Shown: positions 1 to 8,697, numbered from the stretch's first letter. The stretch: DNA of 64,000 nucleotides from Nitrospirales bacterium (GCA_029261355.1 JAJDBM010000058.1:124001-188000), one strand, 5' to 3'. A program made the numbers and translations. The notes: generated by a model not told the origin, from the sequence alone.

Positions 1-303
1 GCAACAGCCAAGGTCAAGCGTTTTTCCCTCTGCTCCTGTGGAGACATTGGGTGCGAGTTGATACAGCATGGCTTTTCCTTCTCGTGTGGCTTGAACGAGT
101 CCAGCCTCTCGCAATTGTGCTAAATGGTGTGACAGTAAACTTTGCTCTATCTGCAAAGCATGGCTCAGATCACTGACATGTTTGGGGTGGTCTAGTAAGG
201 ATTCAAGGACAGCCAAGCGAGTGGTGTCGGCAAGAACCTTGAGCTTATTGGCGCACGAGGGAGCGTGAGACTTCATAGTCGTGAAGTCTTCGAACGGAGC
301 CAT
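1..303 (-). CDS. ArsR-family winged-helix transcriptional repressor (C-terminus off the left edge)
   Basis: The reverse strand is open from an ATG at 303 to the window edge (101 codons, no stop). After a short N-terminus the translation has the ArsR/SmtB pattern: a helix with DTTRLAVLESLL, then LSHALQIEQSLLSHHLAQLR as the helix-turn-helix, then AGLVQATREGKAMLYQL as the wing. Two adjacent Cys close the visible part. ArsR proteins are small dimeric repressors released by metals, metalloids or other stress signals; the inducer cannot be told because the rest is missing. It is divergent from the CBS gene at 637, with about 330 bases between that hold a dispersed repeat and presumably both promoters. 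The family call is firm; the ligand is unknown. Confidence 0.8.
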   Translation of the reverse strand, partial: MAPFEDFTTMKSHAPSCANKLKVLADTTRLAVLESLLDHPKHVSDLSHALQIEQSLLSHHLAQLREAGLVQATREGKAMLYQLAPNVSTGAEGKTLDLGCC

Positions 304-494
304 TCGTTACATGAATAACAGTTCATATGACAAATTTTTATGGTATTTATGAAAGAATGTCAATGGACAGATCAATAGGAAAATACTAGGCAGGAAAAAA
401 GAATGAAATTTTCTCTTGTCATGCTGCATCTTCTCATAGATAAAACAATAGAGAGGCATCGAGGTAGACTATGGGGTGAGATTTCTTCAAAATA

Positions 495-586
495 TAGCGA
501 ATTCAAATAAGTTCCAGTTGAACTATGCTGACTTTCCCTGCGGTATCAAACACTTCAAGGTACGAAAGTTAACTGAACCGGCTATA
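495..586 (+). repeat. Dispersed ~92 bp intergenic repeat, copy 1
   Basis: This stretch runs from TAGCGAATTCAAAT to CGGCTATA and can be aligned base by base to 6143..6235 in the same orientation. The first 41 bases differ at about eight positions, GCGGTATCAAA is identical, and both copies end in CGGCTATA; an indel of about two bases lies between. It ends 50 bases before the CBS start codon. No inverted ends or coding content were seen. It may be a regulatory element or a relic of a small mobile element. Confidence 0.65.
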
Positions 587-636
587 CGACATTCATGATT
601 GATCATACCTGGCATCCACAAAAAGGAGGATGTGTT

Positions 637-1029
637 ATGGCGACTGTTGGACAACTCATGACCAAAGACTTAAGTGTGATCGGTGAAGAAGCGAGTATTC
701 AAGAGGCGGCACGGCAGATGCAGAATAGGAAAATTGGTTCGCTTTTAGTTCAGAATGATCAAGAGTACGTAGGAATTATCACTGAGACCGATGTGGTGCG
801 TGCAGTCGCTGAAGAACAGGAGATCGGACTGTTAACGGTACAAGGTCTCATGTCCAGCCCTATTATCGCGATTGAGACAAAACTTTCGCCACAATATGCA
901 CGTGATTTGATGGCGGATCGTCACATACGTCATTTGGTCGTGCGAGAAAATGATATTATTGTTGGAATGATTTCTGTGCGTGATCTTTTGGGGTATTTTA
1001 AAACAGTTGCTAAGAATAATGTGGAGTAA
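637..1029 (+). CDS. CBS-domain pair protein
   Basis: This 130-residue protein consists almost wholly of two CBS motifs (about residues 4-58 and 68-124). Both show the typical pattern of a VMT/LMS-like start, a hydrophobic strand and a closing GIITETDVVRAV or GMISVRDLLGY. Paired CBS domains form a Bateman module that usually binds adenine nucleotides and senses energy state; nothing else is attached here, so it probably acts as a free-standing cytosolic sensor or partner. The open frame extends upstream, but ATG 637 follows a strong AAAAGGAGGA SD at 621-630 and starts directly at the domain. It is divergent from the ArsR gene. The partner protein cannot be inferred. Confidence 0.87.
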   Translation: MATVGQLMTKDLSVIGEEASIQEAARQMQNRKIGSLLVQNDQEYVGIITETDVVRAVAEEQEIGLLTVQGLMSSPIIAIETKLSPQYARDLMADRHIRHLVVRENDIIVGMISVRDLLGYFKTVAKNNVE

Positions 1030-1089
1030 GCAGTGTTCACCATCTCGAGTAGTCAGAGAGTTCCCCTGCTACTTCTTGTGTCTTCATGC

Positions 1090-1776
1090 TTAGCTATACT
1101 TCGAGTAGCTGCTCCGTTGTGGGCGTGATTTTAACATCACGCCTAGTAGCAGCCCAAGGAAGACCAGGCCCCCACCGATCATCAGCCAATCGCGTTGAAC
1201 ATTTTCTGTCAACCGGGCCTCTGTCGCTGAGAGCTCTCCTACCTCCTCAGATAAGAGTTTGTTTTGTTGAGTCAGTGCGACATTCTGGTTATGCAGGTTA
1301 ATGGCATCACCAGAAATTCGCTTCAGCTCCGCAAGCTCTTTGGCTAAGGTATCCCCTCGAGAAGTTAATGTCTTGTTCGTCGTTTCGACCTCTTTATGTT
1401 GAGACTGGATGCTCTTACGCGCTTGACGCTCTTTCTCAATCTTGGCTTGGAGGTTCTTTAGACGCTTCTTGGCCGTGGCCAGTTTCATGCGTGCGGTGGG
1501 TTCTCCGATGAGGTATTGCGTTCGTATCCAACCTTCAGTCTCTCCGTTCGTTCGAACCTGTGTGAATTCGGCTTCTTCATTAATTGCAAGCACCGTGAGT
1601 TGTGTTCCGCTGGGTAGGCCGCGATGAATGATGCGATGGGCGGTCGAAGGCCCACTGCGCAACGGTACGTTCAACACATCAGTGATGTAGGCCGCGTCTC
1701 CGACTGCTGCTATGGCCTGTGTAGTCAATGTGAGACTGGGGAGTAAAAGCAAGACGAGATAGATCAAAAATGTCAA
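1090..1776 (-). CDS. SH3-domain and membrane-anchor protein (TIGR04211/YgiM type)
   Basis: The order of parts is: a hydrophobic signal segment (FLIYLVLLLLPSL), a bacterial SH3 domain of about 65 residues (ITDVLNVPLRSGPSTAHRII through GWIRTQYLIGEP), a long Lys/Glu-rich coiled coil, one transmembrane helix (LMIGGGLVFLGLLLGVML) and a short basic tail. This is the SH3-and-anchor architecture of E. coli YgiM, predicted to sit in the periplasm tethered to the inner membrane and to bind cell-wall material. The open frame reaches a GTG at 1845, but an AAGGAGGA SD lies inside that extension at 1785-1792, so a TTG at 1776 (or ATT at 1779) gives a normal signal peptide and is preferred. No operon partner is visible. 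Confidence 0.8.
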   Translation of the reverse strand: MTFLIYLVLLLLPSLTLTTQAIAAVGDAAYITDVLNVPLRSGPSTAHRIIHRGLPSGTQLTVLAINEEAEFTQVRTNGETEGWIRTQYLIGEPTARMKLATAKKRLKNLQAKIEKERQARKSIQSQHKEVETTNKTLTSRGDTLAKELAELKRISGDAINLHNQNVALTQQNKLLSEEVGELSATEARLTENVQRDWLMIGGGLVFLGLLLGVMLKSRPQRSSYSKYS

Positions 1777-2287
1777 AATGATCGTCCTCCTTGTGGTGAG
1801 AGCATTGCTGCAGATAGGAGTGTTCTTTGTGCAAAGATTGCGCACAATGACTACTGGGATTTGGAATTACACACGATTGTTGAGATATAGAGATAAGTAG
1901 CAAAGCCATCGCATACTGTCAATCCCGTTAATCTATCGTTCATGATCATGCCTTGGCGATTTCATACCCAATCATCATGAACTTGGGGTGAACGAAAGAT
2001 GTTCCAGCAATAACCCCGAGCTCGTTGTGCCTATTTTGTCAAACGTATTGAGTGGACAGGTCCCCACATATAGTGAGTCTTCACGCAAAATCTATAGGAT
2101 GAACACTGATGGTAAGGGCAGCTCTTATAATGGATGAATTTGATATTAAAAACTGCTGAAAATATGGGTTGAGATTTTCAGAAGAAATCCCGAAATAGGA
2201 AGTATCCTGTCATGCTAACGAAACACGAACAACTAAGCAAATCGTCAAAAAACGACCCAAGACCAAACACAACATGAGGAGTGCGTG
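1777..2287. other. Intergenic region between divergent genes
   Basis: About 510 bases separate the SH3-anchor gene (leftward) from the pyrophosphatase gene (rightward). It must hold both promoters. No open frame with an SD, no strong hairpin and no repeat was found. The possible N-terminal extension of the SH3 gene up to 1845 overlaps its left end. Confidence 0.5.
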
Positions 2288-2971
2288 ATGAGTCAACCTG
2301 AGATAGAGTCTATTTTGGAATTAATCAGTCGTGTGTGTAAATCACATCCTTGGCATGGAGTGCCAATTGGCGCTGAGGCACCCAGGATTCTTACAGCCTA
2401 CATTGAAATTGTCCCAAGCGATACATTGAAATATGAATTGGATAAACATACTGGACATTTGAAGGTTGATCGACCTCAGCGATTTTCCAATATTTGTCCA
2501 ACATTGTACGGGTTAATTCCTCGCACCTATTGCGGGACACACGTCGCGAATCTTTGTGCCAGCCGGACAGGCAAGGTCGATGTGGTTGGTGATGACGATC
2601 CACTCGATATTTGTATTCTTGCGGAAAAAACCATTACCCATGGGGATGTCTTGTTAGAGGCAAGACCTATCGGAGGGTTGCGCATGATTGATGGGGATGA
2701 AGCCGATGATAAAATTATTGCTGTCATGAAAGGTGATGTGGTGTACGAAGATTGGACTGAAATTGAGCATTGTCCAACAGCACTGATCGAACGACTCAAA
2801 CATTATTTCCTCACGTACAAAGATATTCCTGGCTCCGGTCATCGCAATTGTGAGATTGCTGAGGTCTATGGGCGTGAAGAAGCCTACGAAGTGATTCGGC
2901 GAAGCCAAGAAGACTATGCGCTTCAGTACCCAAGTGTTGAGTCTCTGCTTGCTGCGCCTGTGCATAGTTAG
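2288..2971 (+). CDS. ppa: Inorganic pyrophosphatase, family I
   Basis: The enzyme hydrolyses pyrophosphate to phosphate in the cytosol and so pulls biosynthetic reactions forward. Family I signatures are present: an EIVPSDTLKYE block near residue 40 (compare EIP...KYE), YGLIPRT near 74, and the catalytic Asp cluster GDDDPLD at residues 101-107. At 227 residues it is longer than the ~175-residue E. coli enzyme, with extra sequence at both ends. GTG 2285 and ATG 2288 are adjacent; ATG 2288 has a GAGGAG SD at 2276-2281 and is chosen. It stands alone, with wide gaps on both sides. Confidence 0.9.
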   Translation: MSQPEIESILELISRVCKSHPWHGVPIGAEAPRILTAYIEIVPSDTLKYELDKHTGHLKVDRPQRFSNICPTLYGLIPRTYCGTHVANLCASRTGKVDVVGDDDPLDICILAEKTITHGDVLLEARPIGGLRMIDGDEADDKIIAVMKGDVVYEDWTEIEHCPTALIERLKHYFLTYKDIPGSGHRNCEIAEVYGREEAYEVIRRSQEDYALQYPSVESLLAAPVHS

Positions 2972-3290
2972 CGAGCGCAGGAGCTATCCAATGGGAATGG
3001 GGATTATCCTGATGTTGCCTCATGTGGAAAGGTGAATAGCTCTATTTCTGGACACCGTTAGTTCCTACCCCCAGTCCCACAAATTTGGATTGTTGTTCTA
3101 TCTCACCTACACTGAATTCTGCCGTTGTTTTTGAACCAAGTAGAGAAACCCCTAGTTTTTCATCGACTTCGAATAATTCCCCTAGTGCTGAAAAACCAGC
3201 ATGATTCTTGCCTGACTCCTCTGTCGAGGGGTACGCTCATACTTTCATATCATTGGTGGAGATTGTCATGTCCAAAGGAGGGACGAGACG
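2972..3290. other. Intergenic region, no gene seen
   Basis: About 320 bases between the pyrophosphatase and lipoprotein genes, both rightward. It contains the AAAGGAGGG SD of the lipoprotein gene just before 3291. No convincing intrinsic terminator, repeat or small gene was seen. Confidence 0.5.
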
Positions 3291-3920
3291 ATGAAATTTT
3301 TTTCTTATATTCATGCGAGTCTGCTGGCGGCAGTGGTGTTATTGGGTGGGTGCGAAGATTCTCCAAAGCCACCGACGTCTGAAGCAATTCAAGCTCTCAA
3401 TGCAGCGCGGCAAGCTGGTGCTGTCGAGGTGGCACCAGCGCTTTTTGGGCAAGCCGAGACATATTTTCAACGTGCACAGGATCAGCTTCAGATGCAAGCC
3501 AATCAGTTTGGACTGTTACGTGACTATTCGGAAGCGAAGGATTTATTAGACCAAACGGTAACTACTGCGACTCAAGCCAAAACCAAAGGGATGGCTTTTC
3601 AGTTTCAGCAGCTAGGGAAGGAACGTGAGCATGAGAAGGAAGAGGTCATTCATGCCATTACTGCAGCACGTGTGGCCTTAAAAGAGGTGAAGACCTTATT
3701 GGAGAAGGCTCCTGATGGAAAGGATGCCGAGCTCATCTTGGAAATTATGGAAAGTGATGTTTACTCTGCTGAGGAGACCTTAGCTGAAATTCCTGTCGAG
3801 GTAACCGCACAGGACTATGCCATGGTCAAGGAAAAAGCCGTCGAGGTGGAAGCTGTAACGACTCGAGTGCGTGAGCAAATTCTGCAGGCCATCCGCAAGG
3901 TTGAAGGTCAGAATCCGTGA
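3291..3920 (+). CDS. DUF4398-like lipoprotein
   Basis: A signal peptide ends in the lipobox LLGGC with Cys21 as the predicted lipidation site. The mature part is almost entirely helical and charged: an alanine-rich start with AIQALNAARQAGA and ALFGQAETYFQRAQDQL, the pattern of DUF4398 proteins, then heptad-like segments through residue 205. Such proteins are envelope lipoproteins of unknown function that often accompany peptidoglycan-binding or OmpA-like proteins. The start has a strong AAAGGAGGGA SD. The next gene on the strand is an L,D-transpeptidase about 100 bases on, which supports a cell-wall role. The lipoprotein call is firm; the family is likely. Confidence 0.78.
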   Translation: MKFFSYIHASLLAAVVLLGGCEDSPKPPTSEAIQALNAARQAGAVEVAPALFGQAETYFQRAQDQLQMQANQFGLLRDYSEAKDLLDQTVTTATQAKTKGMAFQFQQLGKEREHEKEEVIHAITAARVALKEVKTLLEKAPDGKDAELILEIMESDVYSAEETLAEIPVEVTAQDYAMVKEKAVEVEAVTTRVREQILQAIRKVEGQNP

Positions 3921-4022
3921 TGAAAAACGAAGCAGTTGTCAGTAGAGTTATAGGGGAACGTTTGGCATGAGCATGGTTGATCGTTGTCTTCTTCCGAAAC
4001 GGTCAAAAAAAGGGAATGCATA

Positions 4023-4730
4023 ATGTTGTCCATATTGCATTGGAGTGAAGACATCGATTGGCGAGCCGTCTGTCTGCTTTCCTTCGTCAGTTTCTTTAGT
4101 ATTTTACTGGTGTTTGCGGGTACCCTGAATGATGCGGTCGAATCAAGAATGATTGCGAAGAGTCGACTGATACCCGTCGAGAGTCAAGATCTTCCTGTTC
4201 CACCTCATGCCACATTTTCTCCTGACCAGAGACAGCATCCCTGGAAATTAGTGCTGAATTCAGGGTCCAATGCGACGGGAACCCATGATGACGTGTTTCT
4301 GCTATTAGACCTGTCAAAGAACCTGTTACAGGTCAAACGAGGTCAGCATGTGGTGTATTCCGCTCTTGCGGCAACGGGAAGCGGCAAGATGTTGCGGGAT
4401 CCACATGACCCTTCACGGATATGGAAGTTTGAGACGCCTCGAGGAAGTTTTAGAATTGAAAATAAGCTTGAGAATCCTGTGTGGATTCGGCCTGACTGGG
4501 CCTTCATCGAAAAGGGTCTTCCTATTCCGAAAGAGAGAACACGTCGTCTCTTACCCAATGTTCTAGGGGACTATGCGTTAGGTTTTGGCGATGGATATTT
4601 TATTCATGGTGCCCTTTACACATATTTGTTAGGATTCAATGTCACGCACGGCTGCATTCAATTGAATGACGAAGACCTTCGATATATTTATGACATAATC
4701 CCTGTTGGGGCCAAGTTAGTGATCGTGTGA
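4023..4730 (+). CDS. L,D-transpeptidase (YkuD domain), membrane-anchored
   Basis: The 235-residue protein has one N-terminal transmembrane helix (about residues 14-34), a linker, and a YkuD catalytic domain. The active-site block is YFIHGALY...NVTHGCIQLNDED, with the nucleophile at Cys211 and the upstream His in FIHG. These enzymes make 3-3 cross-links in peptidoglycan or attach proteins to it from the periplasmic side. The canonical motif is SHGC(I/V)RL; here Thr replaces Ser and Gln replaces Arg, both tolerated substitutions. A TTG at 3984 would add 13 residues; ATG 4023 after AAAAAGGGAA is preferred. It follows the lipoprotein gene and precedes carbonic anhydrase by about 50 bases. Confidence 0.85.
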   Translation: MLSILHWSEDIDWRAVCLLSFVSFFSILLVFAGTLNDAVESRMIAKSRLIPVESQDLPVPPHATFSPDQRQHPWKLVLNSGSNATGTHDDVFLLLDLSKNLLQVKRGQHVVYSALAATGSGKMLRDPHDPSRIWKFETPRGSFRIENKLENPVWIRPDWAFIEKGLPIPKERTRRLLPNVLGDYALGFGDGYFIHGALYTYLLGFNVTHGCIQLNDEDLRYIYDIIPVGAKLVIV

Positions 4731-4782
4731 GCGAAGTGGCAAATTAAAGGAGTGGTAGAATTGCGTGCCTGAGGAGATCATA

Positions 4783-5397
4783 ATGCAGAAATTGTTAGAT
4801 GGGCTTCGTACTTTTCAACGTCAGGTGTTTCAAAAAAAACAAACATTATTCCAAACATTATCGCGCCAACAAGACCCACGAGCTCTCTTTATCACCTGCT
4901 CAGACTCACGGGTTGATCCGACCCTCTTAACCCAGACAGACCCTGGGGATTTATTTATTCTTCGGACTGCAGGCAATCTGATTCCGACGTATGGGGCGGC
5001 TATTGGCGGAAGTACGGCGACTGTGGAATACGCGCTTTCAGTCTTGGATATCAACGAAGTTATTGTGTGTGGGCATACAGATTGTGGTGCAATGAAAGCA
5101 TTATTGCATCCTGAAAATCTCGAAAATTTACCTGCTGTGAAAGTGTGGTTGCAGCAAGCTGAAACTACTCAGAGAATCGTGCGGGATCATTTTCAGCATT
5201 TATCGGGAGATGAGTTGTTTGCGGCAACGATTAAGGAGAATGTGGTTGTTCAGCTAGATCACCTTCGTACCCACCCTGCTGTGGCGTCAAAATTAAGAAA
5301 AGGAGATCTTCGCCTGCATGGGTGGGTTTACTCGATAGAATCTGGTGAGGTCTGGACCTATGACTTCGAGAAGAAGGAGTTTATCGAATTGCGATAA
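4783..5397 (+). CDS. Beta-class carbonic anhydrase
   Basis: The enzyme interconverts CO2 and bicarbonate using zinc. The beta-class zinc ligands and dyad are present: Cys39, Asp41 and Arg43 in CSDSRVDP, and His98 and Cys101 in GHTDCGAM. At 204 residues it has the usual length. The open frame includes an upstream GTG at 4765, but ATG 4783 has a GAGGAG SD at 4771-4776 and starts at the family's normal N-terminus. It may be co-transcribed with the L,D-transpeptidase, although the roles do not obviously connect. It would serve bicarbonate-dependent carboxylases or pH balance. Confidence 0.93.
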   Translation: MQKLLDGLRTFQRQVFQKKQTLFQTLSRQQDPRALFITCSDSRVDPTLLTQTDPGDLFILRTAGNLIPTYGAAIGGSTATVEYALSVLDINEVIVCGHTDCGAMKALLHPENLENLPAVKVWLQQAETTQRIVRDHFQHLSGDELFAATIKENVVVQLDHLRTHPAVASKLRKGDLRLHGWVYSIESGEVWTYDFEKKEFIELR

Positions 5398-5440
5398 GGC
5401 ATCAGTCCTGTTGTACGGGTACCCACAGAAAATATAGGCT

Positions 5441-5480
5441 CATATTCCCTCGCCCCCATTCTGATGGGCGAGAGGATATG
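5441..5480. repeat. REP-like palindrome between convergent genes
   Basis: Arms 5441-5455 (CATATTCCCTCGCCC) and 5466-5480 (GGGCGAGAGGATATG) can form a 15-bp stem with one mismatch and one G-T pair around a 10-base loop. It lies between the convergent carbonic anhydrase and nitrobindin-like genes, and no T-run follows on either strand. The sequence type resembles the GGGTGAG/CCCTC repetitive palindromes common between bacterial genes. It could slow RNA decay or act as a weak two-way terminator. Confidence 0.5.
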
Positions 5481-5551
5481 GGTGAGAGGTTCGAACAGAA
5501 TTGAGCTAGGCGAGCTATGTTGTCGGTAAACCTTGGATTCAGTGGAAATGC

Positions 5552-6118
5552 CTAGTTGCTTCGTTTAAGTGTATTTTTGTCCGTATGATGGAAAATCTCT
5601 GCTAACCCTTGAATTTGTAGTTGAGAATCTTCTGAATAACTAAAACTCTCATTATCATGTATGGTGACCGTCAATTCGTATCGTACGGTTTTGGCATTTT
5701 TATCGAGATAGCGGTTTGAGAGAATGCCATAGGTTTCGGATCCCACCTCTGCCGTCATCGTCATGGTTTTGGCATCTGGCTCTGCTGACCCTCCAGCTTC
5801 CACGGCAATACCGCGAGGAACAATAAAGCAGCGCAGAACTTGCTTGGCTTCCGCATCCCACAACCAATATCCGACTTCTTCATGAAATGGATTATCGTCC
5901 CCTATTGGCCAAGCTGTGGTGTGGTATCGCAAGGCATACAGATTTTGCAGTCCATTAACCACCGGTCCGAATGGTTCAAAAGACATTCGTTCACGAAAGG
6001 GCGTTTCTTTATGTCCGTATTTTCGTGATGGGGCAATGTCGATACCTTGATCGCCTTCCCATATGCCGGCAAGTGGTCCTAAGGGGCCAAGGCTCTTGAT
6101 CAGTTCTGCATCTGCCAT
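5552..6118 (-). CDS. Nitrobindin-like heme-binding beta-barrel protein (FABP family, DUF1794)
   Basis: The protein has 188 residues. The N-terminal GxWxG signature (Gly18-Ile-Trp20-Glu-Gly22) and the alternating strands fit the THAP4-C/nitrobindin barrel. The C-terminus has EIFHHTDKNTLKR, matching the place where nitrobindins carry the axial heme His (His177/178). Known members bind ferric heme, bind NO and isomerise peroxynitrite to nitrate. ATG 6118 is used because AAAGGAGATG lies just upstream; the longer frame to 6154 would run into the dispersed repeat. It stands alone and converges on carbonic anhydrase. A general lipocalin-like carrier is the alternative. Confidence 0.75.
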   Translation of the reverse strand: MADAELIKSLGPLGPLAGIWEGDQGIDIAPSRKYGHKETPFRERMSFEPFGPVVNGLQNLYALRYHTTAWPIGDDNPFHEEVGYWLWDAEAKQVLRCFIVPRGIAVEAGGSAEPDAKTMTMTAEVGSETYGILSNRYLDKNAKTVRYELTVTIHDNESFSYSEDSQLQIQGLAEIFHHTDKNTLKRSN

Positions 6119-6142
6119 TTCTACATCTCCTTTTTTCAATTT

Positions 6143-6235
6143 TAGCGAATCCAAATATGTCCCAGCTTAACCATACGGACTTTTTACGCGGTATCAAAGG
6201 CTTCAAGCGTACTGTCGTTCATTGAATCGGCTATA
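6143..6235 (+). repeat. Dispersed ~92 bp intergenic repeat, copy 2
   Basis: Partner of 495..586, same orientation. It begins 25 bases upstream of the nitrobindin-like start (that gene runs the other way), so here the left end of the repeat faces the gene, whereas in copy 1 the right end does. Shared blocks include TAGCGAAT, GCGGTATCAAA, CTTCAAG and CGGCTATA. Confidence 0.65.
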
Positions 6236-6288
6236 ACATGTAATCAATTATTCATCTGTTTAATTAGGTTTATCCACATGAGGGGCTC

Positions 6289-6981
6289 TCAGGAAGTCCA
6301 AACTCTCAGGGATTGTATCCATCGCAGTCCAAAAAGAATAGCTCCGATTGGCTTTGGGACGCTCAGTTGAATGGGGCGTGTCTTCATACATCGCAAGACG
6401 TGTTCAGCTGCTCTTTCTACAGTCATCATCATGGGCTTTTGCTCTGCCTTTGGTAGCTTGGTGTCCACATATCCAAAGCGAATATTAGTGACGTTGACTC
6501 CATGGGGCTTGAGCTTCAATGCCATCGAGACTAAATAATTACTGAAGGCAGCTTTGGAAGCGGTATACGATGGGGCGTCTTGATTATAAAAGTCATCGGC
6601 CAAACTCGAAAGTCCAATAAAATGCCCATTTCCTCGACTCAGCCAGTCTGGGGTGAGCGCGGCCATTGTTCGTACCATAGCCGTGAGATTCACTTCAATG
6701 ACCTGTGCTTCTTTGGAAAGGTCAGGAAGGGTTAATTCCGAGCCAATGGCCGCACAATAGATGCATACATCAATTGGGTCTTCTTTCGAGACCAAACGTT
6801 GCAAGACTGCCGGATATTCTGGTGACGTGACATCGAGGGTCAGATGGCGTGGACCCTTCTCGGCAAGTGGGCTTGGACTGCGAGAAATCCCAACCACCGT
6901 ATCGCCACGCGCCACCAGGGCACGAGTCACGGCAGCGCCAATTCCATCAGAGTTCCCAATAATCAGGATGTGTTGTGACAT
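6289..6981 (-). CDS. Short-chain dehydrogenase/reductase
   Basis: This is a Rossmann-fold oxidoreductase of 230 residues. The nucleotide-binding turn is IIGNSDGIGAAV (residues 7-18), a variant of TGxxxGxG with Asn-Ser for Thr-Gly. The catalytic residues are Ser in IGLSSLADD (about 125) and the Tyr139-x3-Lys143 pair in YTASK. R33-S-R after the second strand suggests NADP preference. ATG 6981 starts directly at the first strand; the longer frame to 7038 adds a hydrophobic tail with no SD support. The substrate is unknown, and no pathway genes are adjacent. Confidence 0.85.
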   Translation of the reverse strand: MSQHILIIGNSDGIGAAVTRALVARGDTVVGISRSPSPLAEKGPRHLTLDVTSPEYPAVLQRLVSKEDPIDVCIYCAAIGSELTLPDLSKEAQVIEVNLTAMVRTMAALTPDWLSRGNGHFIGLSSLADDFYNQDAPSYTASKAAFSNYLVSMALKLKPHGVNVTNIRFGYVDTKLPKAEQKPMMMTVERAAEHVLRCMKTRPIQLSVPKPIGAILFGLRWIQSLRVWTS

Positions 6982-7250
6982 AGAGTAGAAAAAAGAAAAA
7001 CTCTGTTTGATCAAAACAGCAAGAGAAAGACTTGTCAACAGATCCAGGTCAACCTGTACATTTTATTGAGTGTTGGCTAGGATGACCCATTGTCACATAA
7101 GTGTGTGACATATTTTGAATCCTTCGCATGTACGAATCAAGAATGAACTGTCTACGCAAGGCCGCTTCGGCGAAGGTCGGGGATTGGCAGTGAGAGTAAA
7201 GACATTGTCACAGTCTAATATAGCCTTGAACATCACTCCTTGAGAACTCT

Positions 7251-8549
7251 ATGACTGAACCAACGATTATTTGTCCACAATGCCGTACTGAGATCAAACT
7301 CACCGAGTCGCTCGCAGCGCCTCTGCTTGAAACGACTAAGCAAGACTATGAACAGAAGCTCGCGCAGAAAGATGCTGATTCAGCTAAGCGCGAAGCGGCG
7401 CTTGTTGTGCGTGAAGCTTCGATTGCGAAGGAAAGAGAAACCCTGGATAGCCAGGTTGCTGAAAAAATCAAACACGAACGAGTCAAAATCTCTGCCGAAG
7501 AAGCCAAGAAGGCTAAAATGGCGATAGGAACCGATCTGGAATTGAAAGCCAAAGAACTATCTGAACTACAGGGTGTACTCAAACAACGCGATGAGAAATT
7601 GGCAGAAGCCCAGAAAGCCCAAGCTGATCTCATCAAAAAACAACGTGAACTCGATGATGCGAAACGTGAGCTGGAACTGACGGTCCAAAAGCGTGTGCAA
7701 GCTGGGTTGAATGAGACGCGAGAACAAGCCAAGAAAGAAGCTGAAGAGTCGTTGAGCCTCAAAGTAAGGGAAAAAGAACAGACTATTTCATCAATGCAGA
7801 AACAAATCGAGGACCTGAAGCGTCGAGCCGAACAGGGGTCACAGCAGTTACAAGGTGAAGTCCAAGAACTTGAACTAGAAAATCTTCTGATGACAAAGTT
7901 TCCACTTGATAAAATTCAGCCAGTACCCAAGGGCGAACATGGAGGCGATGTGTTGCAACGAGTGGTCAGTGGATTTGGGCAACCATGCGGTACGATATTA
8001 TGGGAATCAAAACGCACCAAGAATTGGAGTGATGGCTGGCTGGTCAAATTACGCGAAGATCAACGACAGGCCAAGGCAGAGATTTCTGTGATTGTCAGTC
8101 AAGTGTTGCCGAAAGAATTAGAGACGTTCGGGGAAAAAGATGGTGTGTGGGTCACCCATCCCAAAGCGGCGTTGCCGGTAGCCATTGTCTTGCGTCATAC
8201 ACTCATGGAAGTCGCTTCAGCACGACAGGCAACCGAAGGTCAACAAACTAAAATGGAAATGGTCTATCAATACCTCATGGGGCCACGTTTCCGACAACGT
8301 GTGCAAGCCATCGTCGAAGGCTTTACCTCCATGCAAGAAGATCTTGATAAAGAACGCAGAGTCATCATGAAACAATGGGCCAAACGCGAAGAGCAAATTG
8401 ATCGGGTCATGCAATCCACCATTGGCATGTACGGCGATCTTCAGGGTATAGCGGGCAAAACACTTCAAGAAATTGAAGGCCTCGAACTGAAGTCGTTGGA
8501 TGTTCCCAAAGATGGTGGAGCAGTAGAAGGAGGGAAATTGTTTAGCTGA
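7251..8549 (+). CDS. DUF2130 protein with coiled coil
   Basis: This 432-residue protein opens with a CPQC knuckle (Cys8, Cys11), followed by about 190 residues of dense Lys/Glu/Ala coiled coil and then the DUF2130 domain. The domain contains FPLDKIQPVPKGEHGGDVLQ and ILWESKRTKNWSDGWLVKLR, an arrangement close to the PD-(D/E)XK-like core (Asp, E-x-K). DUF2130 proteins are widespread and uncharacterised; a nucleic-acid role is guessed from the E-x-K motif and the zinc-knuckle-like start. It stands alone, with about 270 bases before it and 150 after. The family call is firm; the function is unknown. Confidence 0.85.
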   Translation: MTEPTIICPQCRTEIKLTESLAAPLLETTKQDYEQKLAQKDADSAKREAALVVREASIAKERETLDSQVAEKIKHERVKISAEEAKKAKMAIGTDLELKAKELSELQGVLKQRDEKLAEAQKAQADLIKKQRELDDAKRELELTVQKRVQAGLNETREQAKKEAEESLSLKVREKEQTISSMQKQIEDLKRRAEQGSQQLQGEVQELELENLLMTKFPLDKIQPVPKGEHGGDVLQRVVSGFGQPCGTILWESKRTKNWSDGWLVKLREDQRQAKAEISVIVSQVLPKELETFGEKDGVWVTHPKAALPVAIVLRHTLMEVASARQATEGQQTKMEMVYQYLMGPRFRQRVQAIVEGFTSMQEDLDKERRVIMKQWAKREEQIDRVMQSTIGMYGDLQGIAGKTLQEIEGLELKSLDVPKDGGAVEGGKLFS

Positions 8550-8697
8550 GACGATATTGGGAAATATTTCGGTACCCTATGTAAAATAGATAAACAGCTA
8601 GCAATTAGTTCAATTCTCAAATCATTTCCTAATCCAAAAATTTAATCTCAGTATTGCTGTTAGTTTCGGGAAGATCTATATCCTTTAGAGCTTATTC

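Noticed and set aside
5460-5510. tRNA-like GGTTCGAA sequence
   Set aside because: No acceptor stem, anticodon arm or D arm surrounds it; it is part of a palindrome next to convergent genes.
7346-7762. A 138-codon reverse frame inside the DUF2130 gene
   Set aside because: Mirror image of Lys/Glu/Ala coiled-coil codons; composition is Ser/Ala/Leu/Phe-rich with no SD or domain.
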